The position numbers and the translations under genes were made by a program. A stretch of DNA of 64,000 bases from Asterias rubens (Eukaryota > Echinodermata > Asteroidea > Forcipulatida > Asteriidae). Of this stretch, positions 30,501-42,016 are shown in pieces; the stretch's first letter is position 1, and every line of letters starts with the position of its first letter. The stretch covers positions 30,560,673-30,624,672 of the forward strand of contig NC_047062.1 in assembly GCF_902459465.1 (NCBI RefSeq), read 5' to 3'. A model generated the notes under the pieces. The model saw nothing but the letters and a program-made list of their open reading frames with translations, ran no database searches and was not told where the DNA came from.

Positions 30501-33500
30501 TGTAGCGTTTTGTCTGTGAACATGCATTCGAATGAGACTAGATGGAAAACCTTGTTGACTGTATTACGAACTCCAACAATGCGAACATACCTACACAGAG
30601 AGGAATATCATTTATTCATAATAATAATAATAATAATAATAATAATGTTTTTTTTCCCCCGATGCAAATTTAACATCTATGCCCACTGCCAAAACATAGG
30701 ATTCGAACTGCCTCTAGCTACCGAGCAACCTCGGTGTCTAGTTGGTAATTAGACACTGCTCTAGAATTGCAAGGGTCGTGGGTTCCAATCCCACCCGAGT
30801 AATATGCCTGTGATATTTTTTCACAGGACTCGGGAAAGTACTGAGTACACAGTGCTAACACACATCGGTGTATGGGTAAAAACCCAAATTAATAAATAAC
30901 AATGTTGAACATTTCTAGTGCGCCATGTCTGTCAATGATGACACTCCTGGCGCAAAAAAAACAAAAGTTCTGCTAATACACAATGACACAAGACAACCAG
31001 AAGTTTACATGTACATATATACGCGATGGACAAGTTCTGCTCGAAATCATGAGCATGTGTTTAAATGGCAGGGATAAGGGATGGTGGTTTGGGTTTTTTG
31101 TTGGGGGGGGGTGATGGTGGAGGAAATGGTAGTGGTGAGTGGGTTGAATGGTCGCTGTGGAGAGGGAGTGGTGGTGATGGTGGTGGTGGAGAGGTTATCG
31201 TGGTGGAGATGGGGGATGGTGGTGGTGGGTTTGTATCCACATTCAAACCGAGTACCTATAACAAAAGGGACAATGGGTCCATGGTTGCTATCACAAAGAG
31301 TTGAACAAAGGAGGGTCCACGATTGCAGGTGTTTACACACTTGTGTGGGTGGGTGGGTTCGATAGTGGTGGTGGCAGACAGCGATATTTGGGAGGGGTTG
31401 CTAAAATGTTGTTAATAGTAACTCACCTACAGACCCTAGGTGGGAAGAATAGCGTCTGCCAGGACCTGCATAGGTATTGTGAATGATCTACAATCCGCAC
31501 CCAATCCTGCTCATCAATGGAAGCTTCAATGTAGTAAGAATACGACCTAGAGAAACGACATATTGAAATCAGCATCAGCTATTGAGACTTAGACCAGAGA
31601 AAGGACACATTGAAATCAGCATCAGCTATTGAGACTTAGACCAGAGAAAGGACACATTGAAATCAGCATCAGCTATTGAGACTTAGACCAGAGAAAGGAC
31701 ACATTGAAATCAGCGCCAACTATAACAACTTAGACCAGAGAAAGGACACATTGAAATCAGCGCCAACTATAACAACTTAGACCAGAGAAAGGACACATTG
31801 AAATCAGCGCCAACTATAACAACTTAGACCAGAGAAAGGACACATTGAAATCAGCGCCAACTATAACAACTTAGACCCCCAGCTTATATCAACAACTTGG
31901 ACCGAATGGGTTATAACAAACAACAAGCATGAGCAACTGCACTAGAGGTTCCTGTAGTAAGAATACTACCAAGCGAAAGGACACAACAAGATGTTTCAAT
32001 GGTATCTTACCAATGCTACCACCTTATGAAATAAAATGTTTACAGGTTGGTTGTATTGAAAGAGTCTACATTTTTATAGGATTAAAACAGTAAACGACAC
32101 ATCAAGATTGTCGATGATATCTTAAAAATGCTACCACCTCATATAATGTTTACAGGTTGGTTGTATTAAATGTATCTACATTTATATTTAAAAAAACTAA
32201 GCATTACACAAAACCAAAGGTATTCTTTGCCATGAAAAAAATAAAAATAAAGATAATATTTATAATGGAGACTTAAAGAGCACCATGTCTCTCACAGAAT
32301 GACTGTCCTGGCGCAGAAAAAACCTTCACTAAACTGATATCCGAGAACCTTGTGCAAATAAACAGAAGTTGAAACATCTTATTGAAAGAGAGCTCCTTCT
32401 TGAATGTGATAAGTAGAAATTTTCCTTTCTCAGTTTGATATAGGGAAGGACTTGACCGAAGAGAAAAAGCATTTTCCCCAGGAGTGATGCAAGAGGGGCA
32501 CTACAAGAAGATCTATGTCAAATCAAACTACATTGAATGCATTTTGTAAATGGATTGTCACTATCTGTGAAATCTGGATTTCCATTTCACCAAGCAACTG
32601 AAACAGTCAAGGGCCCAATTTCATAGAGCTGCTTAGCATAAAAATTTGCTTAGCATGAAATTTCTTCCTTGATAAAAACAGGATTACCAACCAAATTTCC
32701 ACATGATTTTTAGGATAAGCAAACAACAGCCGAGTACCAGTAACAAGCAATATGCAACAAATGGACATTTGGTTGGTAATCCTGTTTTTATCAAGGAAGA
32801 AAATTCATGCTAAGCAAATTTTTGTGCTACTAGCTCTATGAAATTGGGCCCTGATTCCATCGTTTTCCAAAAATATTGTTTACCTCATGTCGCGATCCCA
32901 TAGTAGAAGTTTGATCTTGTTGATGATTGATGGTTTTCCGAGCTTTATAACAATCCCTTCTGGTTTGGCCGTGTCCTCGATGGGATGTCTGGTGAACCCT
33001 CGATCCAGGTCATAGTTCATACAGTCCCCATCTAGTAGCGACGCTCGCATGTCACCGTTGGTCACGGCCGCATTGTACTTTGCAGTGGCGATGTTTTCGT
33101 TAAGTACTGAAAGTTTGAAAAGAATACTGTTTAAGTATGATTTGAAAGTTTGCATGGTGGAGACACAATCTAAACATGCATGAAACAGTTGGTGACCTAA
33201 TGTTTCGACCCTTGCAGAGTCATTCACAAGGACTAAATGACTACACGACACACATAAACAGGTACACTGTACATTACTTAAGTTACAGAAGCAGTCAAAT
33301 GGCAGGAAATGTTTCAAAGAAGCGTTAAGTGTTTCATTAGAAAACCACCCAAAAATGTTGAGCAAAGTTTCACCAAACTATCCAAAGCCATTATAATGCA
33401 CACATTATCACAGCATGCACACTTAGTTTGATAGACTGGTTGCCAGTCCCACCATTGTCGTATGGAGTTTGAACATACAACAGTGACTAGGATTATGTGG

Positions 33501-34755
33501 ACCCGGACAACAGACAATGTGGAAACAGACTGCGAAAGTCTTGCAAAATAACCTGCAAGTGTTCTTCTTTTTATAACATTGTTAAACCACACTTGTTGGG
33601 TCTGATACAATACTTAATAATAACACCTATATAGTGCAATGTATCAATGCACTTTACATTAGTGCCCTGCCGTCGATTTCACCAAACTCTTACTATAACT
33701 TGGGATTAATCTTAGGACTTAGGACGAGTCCCAGCCCTGCAATGTAGCATGCAAATCTTAAGATTAGTCCTAAGTTAGGACGAGTTACTCGTACGATTAA
33801 TCCTAGCATTTCGTGAAATCAGCTGCAGGTCATTGAGCCAATAACAACCCAGTAATCTTTCTCAACATCAACCCTTGCAGGTGCCCATTTATACCCCTGG
33901 GTATTCTTTGAAAACAGCATATCATAAATCATACAAATAAAGAACGAAATAGTAAAACAATAAAACAGGTGTAAAATATTGCCAAATTTGTACATGTCTT
34001 GAAGTCTGGAATAGTCGAGTTAGCATTTTTATAGGATAATAATAATAATAATAATTTGGGGGGCTAATCATCCTTACTCGCAGCTAAGAGCTGAATTGAG
34101 AAGGACGTGACTACAACGTGTTCGAGAAGCAGGCATGCAAGGGCGCCTCTGGCTGCCAGCCACATCAACCCATTATGACCACGGGGCACAGCCAAGATCG
34201 AAAGTGTTTGATTTTTCCCGGAGGGAGGAAAACCGGATGCTTTGGAAAACCCTCGTGGCACAGCAGAGAACTAACGCACAACTCAACTCACCCATGGCCC
34301 TGGTCCTAGCCGGGAATCGAACCGGGGTCACCTTGGCGACGCTTTACGCACAAGCCAACCGCGCCACCCAAAGGATGCAGCAAGGCTGAGGAATTTATTT
34401 TTTTTCGCAACCCTCTGCAGTCAGCTTACCTAAAGCTCCTCGGAAATTGAGGTCCACATTTCGGCTTTCCTGTTTGACCTTTATTGCATCCAAGATGTCG
34501 TCAGCGCTAAGCAGTTTTGTCGGTCGGACCACATTAAGCAGCTCCGTCATTGTCATCAGGGGAAGCCGGATAGCCTTAGCGATCTCACTGAAGTTACTGT
34601 CTTTGTTAGCTCGAGTCCAGGCTTGAACCGCTTTGAAGATTGCAATTTCAGAAGCGTAAAAGGAGTCCCTGGTTATAACTTCTTTTAAAGCGCTCTAGCA
34701 AAATAATTACAAGAGAAAATATTACAAATGTATCAGAAGATAAACTCTTACAGAC

Positions 34756-34825
<70 letters not shown>

Positions 34826-36602
34826 ACGGCACTTATATAGCGCTTCACACAACAGTCCCGAAGCGCTTTACAAAAATTAATGAGTAAACAGGTAAGTTTT
34901 CAGCAGATGTTTGAAAATGTTCTTGTTCGGAGCAGTTCTGATGTTGTGCGGTAGGTTGTTCCAGAGTGAGGGTGAAGAATACGAGAACGAGCGGTGGCCA
35001 TAACACCAGTGTCCAATTTCAAGGCTCTGTGCTTACTGCCCATAGAACTATGTGCTTAGGGTGCCCCATAAGCACTGAATTCCGCAGTTAGCAAAGCCTT
35101 GACATTGGACCCGGGTATGAAAAGAGAAAATGTAAAAACCAGAACAATGTATTTGCGGATTTAACTGTTTTAGGCTAGTGTCCAATTTCATGGCTCTGTG
35201 TTAACTGAATCACTAAGGGCTCAATCCAACACGATACCATTTCTGCCCTCTTAGGTTTGAATTTATACACCTAGGTTAAGAGAAGCATTTATGGTTAAGT
35301 GCCTCATCAAGGTAGGTGTAATGATCCGGAATCAAACCCCCAACTCTAATGATTCAGAAGAAAACAAATGCTTAAAAATTTTCTGCTAAGCAGAAATGAG
35401 CAGGATAACAGTTAAAAAATGGGGCAAGTGACTATGTGTCTTCATTCCGGTAAGCATAATTTTGTTGTGCTTAGCTACATTTATGCTTAAAAACAACTCA
35501 TGAAATTTGGCCCAGAACTTAAGTCTGATGCCCTGCTTTCGATTTCACCAAAATCTCCCTAACTACATGTAAGGATTAATCTTAGGACTCAGGAGGAGTT
35601 AAGTTCCGTATTCGTAAGCATTAGGGAGCATTGAACTCATCCTAAGTTAGGACGAGTTACTCATCCTAACTCGAGATAGGATTAACTCTAGCGTGAAATC
35701 GGCTGCTGCACCGCTCGGCCACAACCTGCCACAACCTGTGAAGTCCAATTAATTATTTCCAGTACCTCGGACAACGAGAGGAAAGATTCACTGTTCATAA
35801 CGTCCCCAGCGTTGGCTTCAATGAAGTGATAGCACGTCTCCTTCAGCGCGTCCAGCGTGTACAAACTCGCCACGTCGTAAATCAGACAGACGTTGTGGAT
35901 GCTCAAGATGGCTCTCAGGTAGTCCGAGATGGATCCCTCTAGATCCACGAAGCCATACTGGTGGGCTAGGCCCAGTACATCTAGGAGGACGTCTTCTTTG
36001 AGGTCCAAGAGGTTGATCCTGCCCGTGTAGATGTACTTCAGAAGAGCCTCGAAGGCCTGCGCCGTTGTGTCTTGGAGTTCGATCTCATTGCAACCTGGGG
36101 CCGACTCTTTCATTCCACCAAAAAGTAAAGCCCTGTAAAGACAATGGGTGGAATTAAGCACAGCATTTATCAAACTTTGAAGGGGTAAGGCTGGATTAAA
36201 CTGATTAACCCAATCCAGCGTTCGCCCTAAACAGTAGTCCACTGGCCAAAAGGCTAGTTAAAAAAATGAGGATCGTTGCGGTACCCGCTGCGAACAAAAA
36301 TAATTCAAACTGCTTCTAGCCACCGGCAAGCTTGGTAGTGTAGTAATAAGACATCTGCTCTAGCATGTCAATCCATGCAACAGTCATCGGTTTGAGTCCC
36401 ACCCAAGTTCTACTCACCTAAAATACTGGCATCTTGCTGCCAGGATGACCCGATGGGCATGGAAGTATTTGTCCTCAACCACCAGCGTCACATCGCTGTA
36501 GTCTTCATTGGCAAACAGGTTCCCGATATCCTGGGACAGAATGTTAGCGTGCTCAACCTCTCCCATCGGCAGTTTTGGACGCAGACGATGACTGTCACTC
36601 AT
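27114..36602 (-). CDS. BTBD9: BTB/POZ domain-containing protein 9
   Basis: Ten coding exons on the minus strand: 36602-36418, 36132-35766, 34694-34430, 33106-32884, 31546-31427, 30590-30481, 29675-29486, 28942-28835, 28146-28068 and 27296-27114. They total 1830 nt (609 aa; human 612) with GT/AG borders and closed phases. Order: an N-terminal BTB domain (EDYSDVTLVVED, HRVILAARCQYFRALLFGGM), a BACK region (FLSLSESALKEV, LPLMTMTELLNVVRP), then two related discoidin-like (F5/8 C) halves with LLDGDCMNYDLDRGF...LLLWDRD and LLNGDTKNYDWDSGY...LLLWDCD, then a short Pro/Gln/Ser-rich tail. BTB-BACK proteins are usually CUL3 adaptors; BTBD9 is linked in mammals and flies to restless legs, sleep and iron handling. 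The large introns hold SINEs, the 47-bp tandem repeat and (AAT)n. The identification is firm. Confidence 0.96.
27540..27585. repeat. (ATT)n microsatellite
   Basis: About 14 ATT units on the plus strand, just right of the terminal exon of BTBD9 in its last intron. Confidence 0.9.
27826..27968. mobile_element. Foldback element rich in GGCTACGGC
   Basis: Arms AAGGCCCGATCCGAATTGGC...GGCTGCGGCTACGG and CCGCAGCCGTAGCC...ATCGGACCAGCCTT. A diverged second copy lies at about 42578-42696. Confidence 0.7.
29159..29440 (-). mobile_element. tRNA-derived SINE, minus strand
   Basis: CTCAATGCGCTTTACATCAGTGCCC (tail side) through GCTCCAAAGGC, TACCCATTTATAACC and TTGCTCAAGGACACAAGTG to a degenerate head CCACGACTAGAACCCGAACC. 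It lies in a BTBD9 intron. It gives the empty-site reference for the nested insertion at 33669. Confidence 0.7.
29703..29935. repeat. Interspersed repeat shared with 37225-37390
   Basis: CAGTTCTTTTCAGAACTGAGAAGTCTC, then TCTACTCC.(C/T)GG.(A/G)GTAGA and CTACCTGGCAAGTAGATACACACATGGTGTTACCGCAAACC, occurs here and at 37225-37390 in the same order. A short piece also occurs at 25645. Confidence 0.75.
30618..30646. repeat. (ATA)n microsatellite
   Basis: About nine ATA/TAA units beside the BTBD9 exon at 30481-30590, followed by T- and C-tracts. Confidence 0.85.
30705..30895 (+). mobile_element. SINE-like element with a tRNA-like head, second family
   Basis: GGTGTCTAGTTGGTAATTAG, then GCAAGGGTCGTGGGTTCCAATCCC, resembles a tRNA A and B box pair, followed by CAGGACTCGGGAAAGTACTGAG and an A-rich end (AATTAATAAATAA). 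A diverged head copy lies at 36290-36410. It differs from the 46650 family. Confidence 0.55.
31077..31225 (+). repeat. GGT/GGA-rich simple repeat
   Basis: About 150 bp of G-runs such as GGTGGTGGTGG and GGGGGGGG in a BTBD9 intron. The G-runs are dense enough for G-quadruplexes on the plus strand (the template strand for BTBD9). Long ORFs here are composition artefacts. Confidence 0.8.
31551..31876 (+). repeat. 47-bp tandem repeat with two unit types
   Basis: Seven copies of AGAAAGGACACATTGAAATC plus a variable half. The first three carry AGCATCAGCTATTGAGACTTA and the last four carry AGCGCCAACTATAACAACTTA. The period is 47 bp in both types. It starts 5 bp beyond the acceptor side of the BTBD9 exon that begins at 31546. 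Confidence 0.93.
32611..32851. mobile_element. Full GGGCCC-type foldback element, 241 bp
   Basis: Starts GGGCCCAATTTCATAGAGCT and ends AGCTCTATGAAATTGGGCCC. Long arms include AAATTTGCTTAGCATGAAATT and CTTGATAAAAACAGGATTACC with their inverses, around a ~40-bp centre. Same structure at 51399-51641; at least six decayed relatives lie elsewhere in the window. Confidence 0.9.
33613..33905 (-). mobile_element. SINE, minus strand, interrupted by a nested MITE
   Basis: SINE sequence AATGCACTTTACATTAGTGCCCTG breaks at about 33669 and continues from about 33827 as GGTCATTGAGCCAATAACAACCC, matching the uninterrupted AGTGCCCTGGTCATTGGCCAA at 29200. Confidence 0.75.
33669..33826. mobile_element. MITE of the GTCGATTTCAC family, nested in a SINE
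   Basis: About 158 bp with ends CCGTCGATTTCACCAAA and TTTCGTGAAATCAGCTG, and inner inverted pair TAATCTTAGGACTTAGGACG / CCTAAGTTAGGACGAG. The insertion point is defined by the uninterrupted SINE at 29200. Confidence 0.8.
34035..34385 (-). mobile_element. tRNA-derived SINE, third family, minus strand
   Basis: On the minus strand: head GGGTGGCGCGGTTGGCTTGTG then GGTTCGATTCCCGGC (B box), a ~250-bp body with CAAAGCATCCGGTTTTCC, and an (ATT)n tail at 34038-34053. The head pairs loosely like a tRNA but lacks a proper acceptor stem. Confidence 0.65.
34757..35000 (-). mobile_element. (AAT)n microsatellite with adjoining SINE 3' part
   Basis: About 22 AAT units (34757-34823) followed by GAACGGCACTTATATAGCGCTT, CGAAGCGCTTTAC and CAGCAGATGTTTGAAAATG. 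The order suggests a minus-strand SINE whose A/T-rich tail expanded into the microsatellite. It lies in a BTBD9 intron. Confidence 0.65.
35533..35704. mobile_element. MITE of the GTCGATTTCAC family beside a SINE head
   Basis: TTTCGATTTCACCAAAATCTC at the left and GCGTGAAATCGGCTGC at the right, with the inner CCTAAGTTAGGACGAG. The right flank ACCGCTCGGCCACAACC reads as a SINE head on the minus strand, so this copy too sits within SINE sequence. Confidence 0.7.
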
Positions 36603-37092
36603 GACGAATTGGGAATCTCACCTCGCCATAGAAATCCTCATTCGGAATCAGTAAACAAAGTCCTTACACTACGGTCTCACCATGTGATAGTACCATGTGA
36701 TAGTAATACTCAATCAGAATCAGTTAAACAAAAAGCCCTACAGTTCGGTCTCTTTTCGAAAATCCAACACGACGCTGCTGTGGAAATATTCAGAACGATT
36801 GAGAGTTGACTGTTTTGCAGACGTGCATTATGAAACCACGATGAACATTTGAACCTTAGTCTTAGTCATCGCTAATGTTCAATGACTCAAATGCCAGGCA
36901 CATGATGCATTTCCAATGTCAGTTTATTTGACGCAGTCCTGTGTCAATTTCTCTCACTGGTTCTCTGCTCTCTCACCGGTTCCAACAAATAACTGCACTC
37001 ATCAGCGCCCTGAATAAATAGAAAACAGTGGTCTCATAAGAATTCATTATAAACAATAAGTAAACTATAGGATTTGAGGCATTGCATGGTGA

Positions 37093-37138
37093 GGTCTCCT
37101 GACGATGACTAGAGCAAGCTAGTCGAAACGTTGAGACC
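37093..37138 (+). ncRNA. Hammerhead-ribozyme-like motif (imperfect)
   Basis: GGTCTC (37093-37098) can pair with GAGACC (37133-37138) as stem I. CTGACGA (37099-37105) fits the CUGANGA core. GACTAG/CTAGTC (37107-37112, 37119-37124) forms stem II. GAAAC-GTT (37125-37132) supplies GAAA, a minimal ACGU stem III and a NUH site (GUU). One extra T at 37106 between the core and stem II breaks the consensus, so activity is uncertain. Such minimal type I motifs occur in Penelope-like elements and retrozymes. Confidence 0.35.
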
Positions 37139-38536
37139 AATTTCAGAACTGACTCCGCGGCAGTACAGGTAATTACGATCCTATAAGCCAAAGTAGTAGT
37201 CCAGTCTAATTTCTATACCATCCGACCGGGTAATAGTTAAAAAGCAAGACAGTTCTTTTCAGAACTGAGAAGTCTCTCGAACCTCCGATTATCTACTCCA
37301 CGGCAGTAGAATAAAGCAAGACAGTTCCCTAAGAACAACTCTACCTGGCAAGTAGATACACACATGGTGTTACCGCAAACCAAATATACAAATAAGTAAA
37401 CTGTTGGGTACAACCATGTATAAATAAAATCTTTTATGTGGGAGTGCTGGCTCTGAAAAGAGCTGGTGTGGTCTCGGCGTTTCAAATAGTGTACTCTGCC
37501 CGCTTTGGAATATTGTTTTTGCACACAAAGCTTCAAACAACACACATACATGTGGTATTAGTTTAATTGAATGTAACACCATGTTTAAAGCCAATTTGTA
37601 TATGTGCAACATGTGCCATGCAGCCATTTACAACCACCGTCAATTATTGTTTGATTTCACCTGCTCCTCCTAGTTCTTTGAAAACACCAAGACCACCCTG
37701 AATCTTAGGCGATTTGGATGTTTGTTTGGATGTTGCACGTCCAATGTACGCTATGTACTAATGATCTCTAATTTCATGTTAGAACGATCACATTCAAAAT
37801 CTCACTTGCAAAATGTAAACAATCCTTGGACCTTTTGTTAAAGTACCTGTGACTTTCGCTTTGCAATGAAAACAGCCCCATTCTTGAGTGATTGTTCATG
37901 CATAGCAATTGAACAGATCCCCCTTTTCAGGATCTTGAATGGAGTTTTCAAGGACAGATCCAACTGAATGGAACTAATGTGATCTGTACCCTCACACAGT
38001 TGAGAGGTGCTACGTGTATGCAGCTGACACCATATAAAAAGCTGTTTCAATCTGTTTTTGAGATATTGCTGGAAATTTTACATTACTCAATTTGGTGCAT
38101 TTAACATGTTTAAAATGACAAGAGAGATAGGGAGAACATACCACTTAACAGATCGGTTTTGCATTGCTGCACAAATATAGAAATGTCTTCAGTCATTGTA
38201 TGGGGAAACTTGCTGCTTTTGTAGCAGTAACTGTGGGCACTGGGCAGGGTTACTGTTAAACGATTTAATAGCCTATTTTGGAGGATTCAGGAAGGTTTCC
38301 GGGGTCCCCTAAATGCAAATTCAGTGAGTTAAAACGACAACGGACCATTCTGATGGCAATACACACACTTCCAAAGTCACCATGGTCCAGTGGTTTGACT
38401 ACACACTGCACAGGTCTTGGAATCCCATCAGTGTGAATTTGAATCTGACCAACTACTGTTCACCATGACTTTTGTTGTCTACTTGTGTCGAACACTGAAT
38501 CACAATTTATTGATTCTTGCAGTTCATAATCATAGG

Positions 38537-38790
38537 TTAAAGACAGTGGACACTGTTGGTTATTGTCAAAGACCAGTCTTCTCACTTGGTGTATCTCAAC
38601 ATATAAATGCATAAAATAACAAACCTGTGAAAACTTGAGCTCAATTGGTCATCGAAGTTGCGAGATAATAGTGAAAGAAAAAACACCCCTGTCACACGAA
38701 GTTGTGTCTCCAGTGTTTTATACTATTAACCTCTCCCCGTTACTCATTACCAAGTGAGGTTTTTATGGTAATAATTATTTTGAGTATGAG
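38537..38790 (+). mobile_element. TTAA MITE, deleted and right-truncated
   Basis: TTAA at 38537-38540, then AGACAGTGGACACTGTTGG. The copy follows the family sequence, loses its palindromic middle near 38708, and stops at about 38790 before the right terminus. Confidence 0.75.
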
Positions 38791-41339
38791 AGAGATTAGC
38801 AGTTGCCAACTAGGCGTGAACGTGTATTTCCCCTTTTGGCAGCTTTGCCAAGTTCTCATGTACATAAATGTTATATCCCCCTTTGGGAGCTTTGCCAAGT
38901 TCCCTTGTAGGAAGATCATCTAAACAAACAATGAATACACAACATGGCTTCTCACCCCACCATCTCATCCAGATGACGCATTTTATTACATTGTTTCACA
39001 AAGCAAGACCGAATGATACTGCATTATGTTAAAGCATAGAGAAAGGACTTCAATGGTTAGAGAAACCCCCAGTGGAAGTCCTTGCCAGACAGTGTGCAAT
39101 TAGTACGTCCTGTTCAGGTTGATGAGCCACCCAGGAGACACACCTGTGGATGTGTTGCATTAAACTTTGAGTGATTCTAGTCTACAGTCTGTAATTAATT
39201 TGTTGGAGTGTGTCAATCCAATCTTCTAGTTTTCAATAATGAATTGTACCATCTAACCAAACCTGTGAACATTTCATAAAAGGGTTTGACTACTTTTTGT
39301 ACGTAGCACAAAATATGAATGGCCACAGATTTACATTAAACTTACACGGTTTAAAGATAATGATGGTTGAAAGCTTCCCTTAAAATATTACTTGCCAAGG
39401 CGCTGCAGTTGTTTTAGAAATGAGAACGCTTTTATACATGATCGACCCAAAATAATTTTCATCTCAGTGAAATGACTTTATTTTAGCATGTACATGTACA
39501 GGGCATTTACGCGACTCTCAAAACTTGACAACTAATGAAGCTGAAACTTCTACAACATCTTCATTCACAGTGAGTGGGGATTCATGTCATTGGCCACTTC
39601 TTGTTAGAGTAATGAAGAGTTCCTCCCTCAGTCTAACAAAATCCAGTACTAGCCATCAGTGTGCACAAAAGCAAAAGTTTCAATATTTTTTCCACTGGTA
39701 ACATGTACACTGTGTATGTAAAAAGCACACAACTGCACACAACTGTACCACCAAACAAGATGTGCAGTTGAATGGATTCAAGTGGCTGGGCAACTTGCAG
39801 GCAAATGTGACCATGGTGGGTGTGTCATTCTAATGATTGGTAGGTTAAATTACAACAACAAAATATTTTTAAAAGTGTTCATCACAAAGTTTTAAATAAA
39901 TAGTTCCCTGGATGTAGAGTGCCAGCGGGTTCATGTACATGTTCGACTAAACACAGTGTACTATACACTGATAGGATCAGGATAATTACCGGTTATGATT
40001 CACGATGTTATTGTCAATGTTACGAACATAGAGTCAGGATTCTCCCAGGTCTCCCAGGGTTTTTAGAAAAGTTAAGGGTTTTTAGAAAAGCTATATTGAA
40101 ATTTTTAACATACAATGTACCTTAGTGCTATTTTTCAAAGGGAGAGTATACATTACTCACATTGCGTTTGTTTGTTGGGGGGGGGGGGGGGGAGAAAGGG
40201 GTGGGTAGAGAGTGAACCCTGGATAGAATTCTACCTCCATGCTCCAACCAACTGGTGAAAATGTCATCAAATTCAATGGTCAAAATTTGGTGAAAAGGAA
40301 GCATCAAGTGTTTCATCTTTTGGCAAAAGTGCATAATTGATTTATGAACACGTATTATGTAGGTGAGATCACGCCAGGGCCCAATTTCATAGAGCTGCTA
40401 AAGCACAAAATTATACTTAGGACAATGAAATGATGCTTACCAGTTTAAGGTTACCATCCAAAGTACCATTCCAAATGCACCGTATGTATTTGGTATCCTC
40501 ATTATTATTGCTAAGCAGACAACTGATAAGCAGTACTTAATGCTATAATGCTTTAAAAAGCAGCTCGATGAATTTGGGCCCCGCGCGGTTGTGATAATCA
40601 TAACCTATAGGCCTAATCATTGCATCCCTTTCCATGGTCATCTAAGGGACTGCGATACTGCAGATGTTCTTAAAGGGCTTATTCAGACTACAGTGATCGA
40701 AATATGCAACAGCGATCAGTGGTTTGCCCTTTTATTGTTCAGTGGCTGTCAAGCAGGATCAGCTAGCTTAGCCTGTCAAATGTCAATTCACTGGTCTGTA
40801 AGCTTTTTCATTAGTCCAGATTTCCAATGAAATATGGATGCTTTTCAACACTGAACAAGCCAGCTGGACTTAAGGGAGAACGATCCAGTAATGTTAGGGT
40901 ACGACAGTGTTTCAGATATTCTCAAACTTATAAAAGGAAGATAAAACATTGCCCAAGAAACAATGCCCTAGGATGTTTTTTAGAACTCTCTTCACCACAC
41001 ACCCAGTCTTTTCGTGTAGACAAAACAAGATCAAAATGTGCAAAGTATATGAACTTATTTCAGCAACTTGATTTGATGATTGAACTTCCACACACCTTTC
41101 AGATGTGTCTGTGTGAAGTTTGAGTTTTTGCACTGAGTCGGAGGGGGCAACAAGGTTTATCGCGAATAGCAAAATATTAAGAGAGGGCGCTGTTGAACCC
41201 ACACAAAGATATAGGTGATGCGTGCATGAGTCGTGCATGACAACATAGCAAACTGCCCCATCTGCATACCCACAACGCATTGCGGTTCTGAATCGCGATA
41301 AAAATTATGACGAGTATAAAAAATAAATACAAAAACAAC

Positions 41340-41455
41340 ATTTTCTTTTTGTATTCTGCCACCACTTTTTCAATTGTCATGAAATAAATTACTATCTAGT
41401 TTTAATACTCAAATAAGATTTCCTTTGGTAAAAATATCAGAAAAAGTGGTGGTAG
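41340..41455. mobile_element. Diverged copy of the CACCACTTTTTCA foldback
   Basis: GCCACCACTTTTTCAATTG at the left and CAGAAAAAGTGGTGGTAGGAT at the right, with the AATAAATTACTATCTA interior, related to the copies at 13440 and 58533. Confidence 0.6.
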
Positions 41456-42016
41456 GATGCACAATCTATTTTAAATAAACAAATCTGCCCCTTATTTTTG
41501 ATTGATTGAAGTTGTACACACAAACAAGATCGTAATCATTGAGTTGACAATTGTTGACACATGATGACATATAATAAACAAAATTTTAAAAACACACATT
41601 CATTGCTTGCATTTGTACCGTACTTTTTAATAACATTTATTATAATCCTTATTGTACTTAAACAATAAAAGGAAGGGGAGACTTTGACACGTTTAGAAAA
41701 AGCGGGTTAACGCATGCTGGTCTTTTTGTACGCTGCATTTTGCAGGCTCAGGAATCGGTCGGGGAGGGGAGTAAATCTTGTATTGTGGTTTATCGGTTAT
41801 CTTATCCCCCCACCCAGTCCTCCTCACAACTTCGATTTTCCGATTTCACCAACTCAAAACATAGCGATTAGATTAAGAACCTTGCAACCAATTCCCAACA
41901 AATGTCACCGAAAGTCTATATTACCCATGTCATTTACAAACGTACACTTTGATGGTTTACCCCACTCCACAAATCAATAAAAATGAACGAAACATCACAG
42001 TTGTTTCTAAACTTAC

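Larger units (their letters stand above)
36603..42015. other. Gene-free region upstream of BTBD9
   Basis: No coding exon recognised. If the 42017-42036 exon belongs to BTBD9 this is its first intron. Contents: a hammerhead-like motif (37093), an interspersed repeat (37225-37390), a TTAA MITE left part (38537), a poly-G run (40178-40191) and a decayed GGGCCC foldback (40376-40585). Confidence 0.45.

Noticed and set aside
31061..31365. Several overlapping Gly/Val- or Pro/Ser-rich ORFs.
   Set aside because: They come from the GGT/GGA simple repeat in a BTBD9 intron.
31551..31876. Regular repeats that could suggest a CRISPR array.
   Set aside because: Units are head-to-tail without unique spacers, and the genome is eukaryotic.
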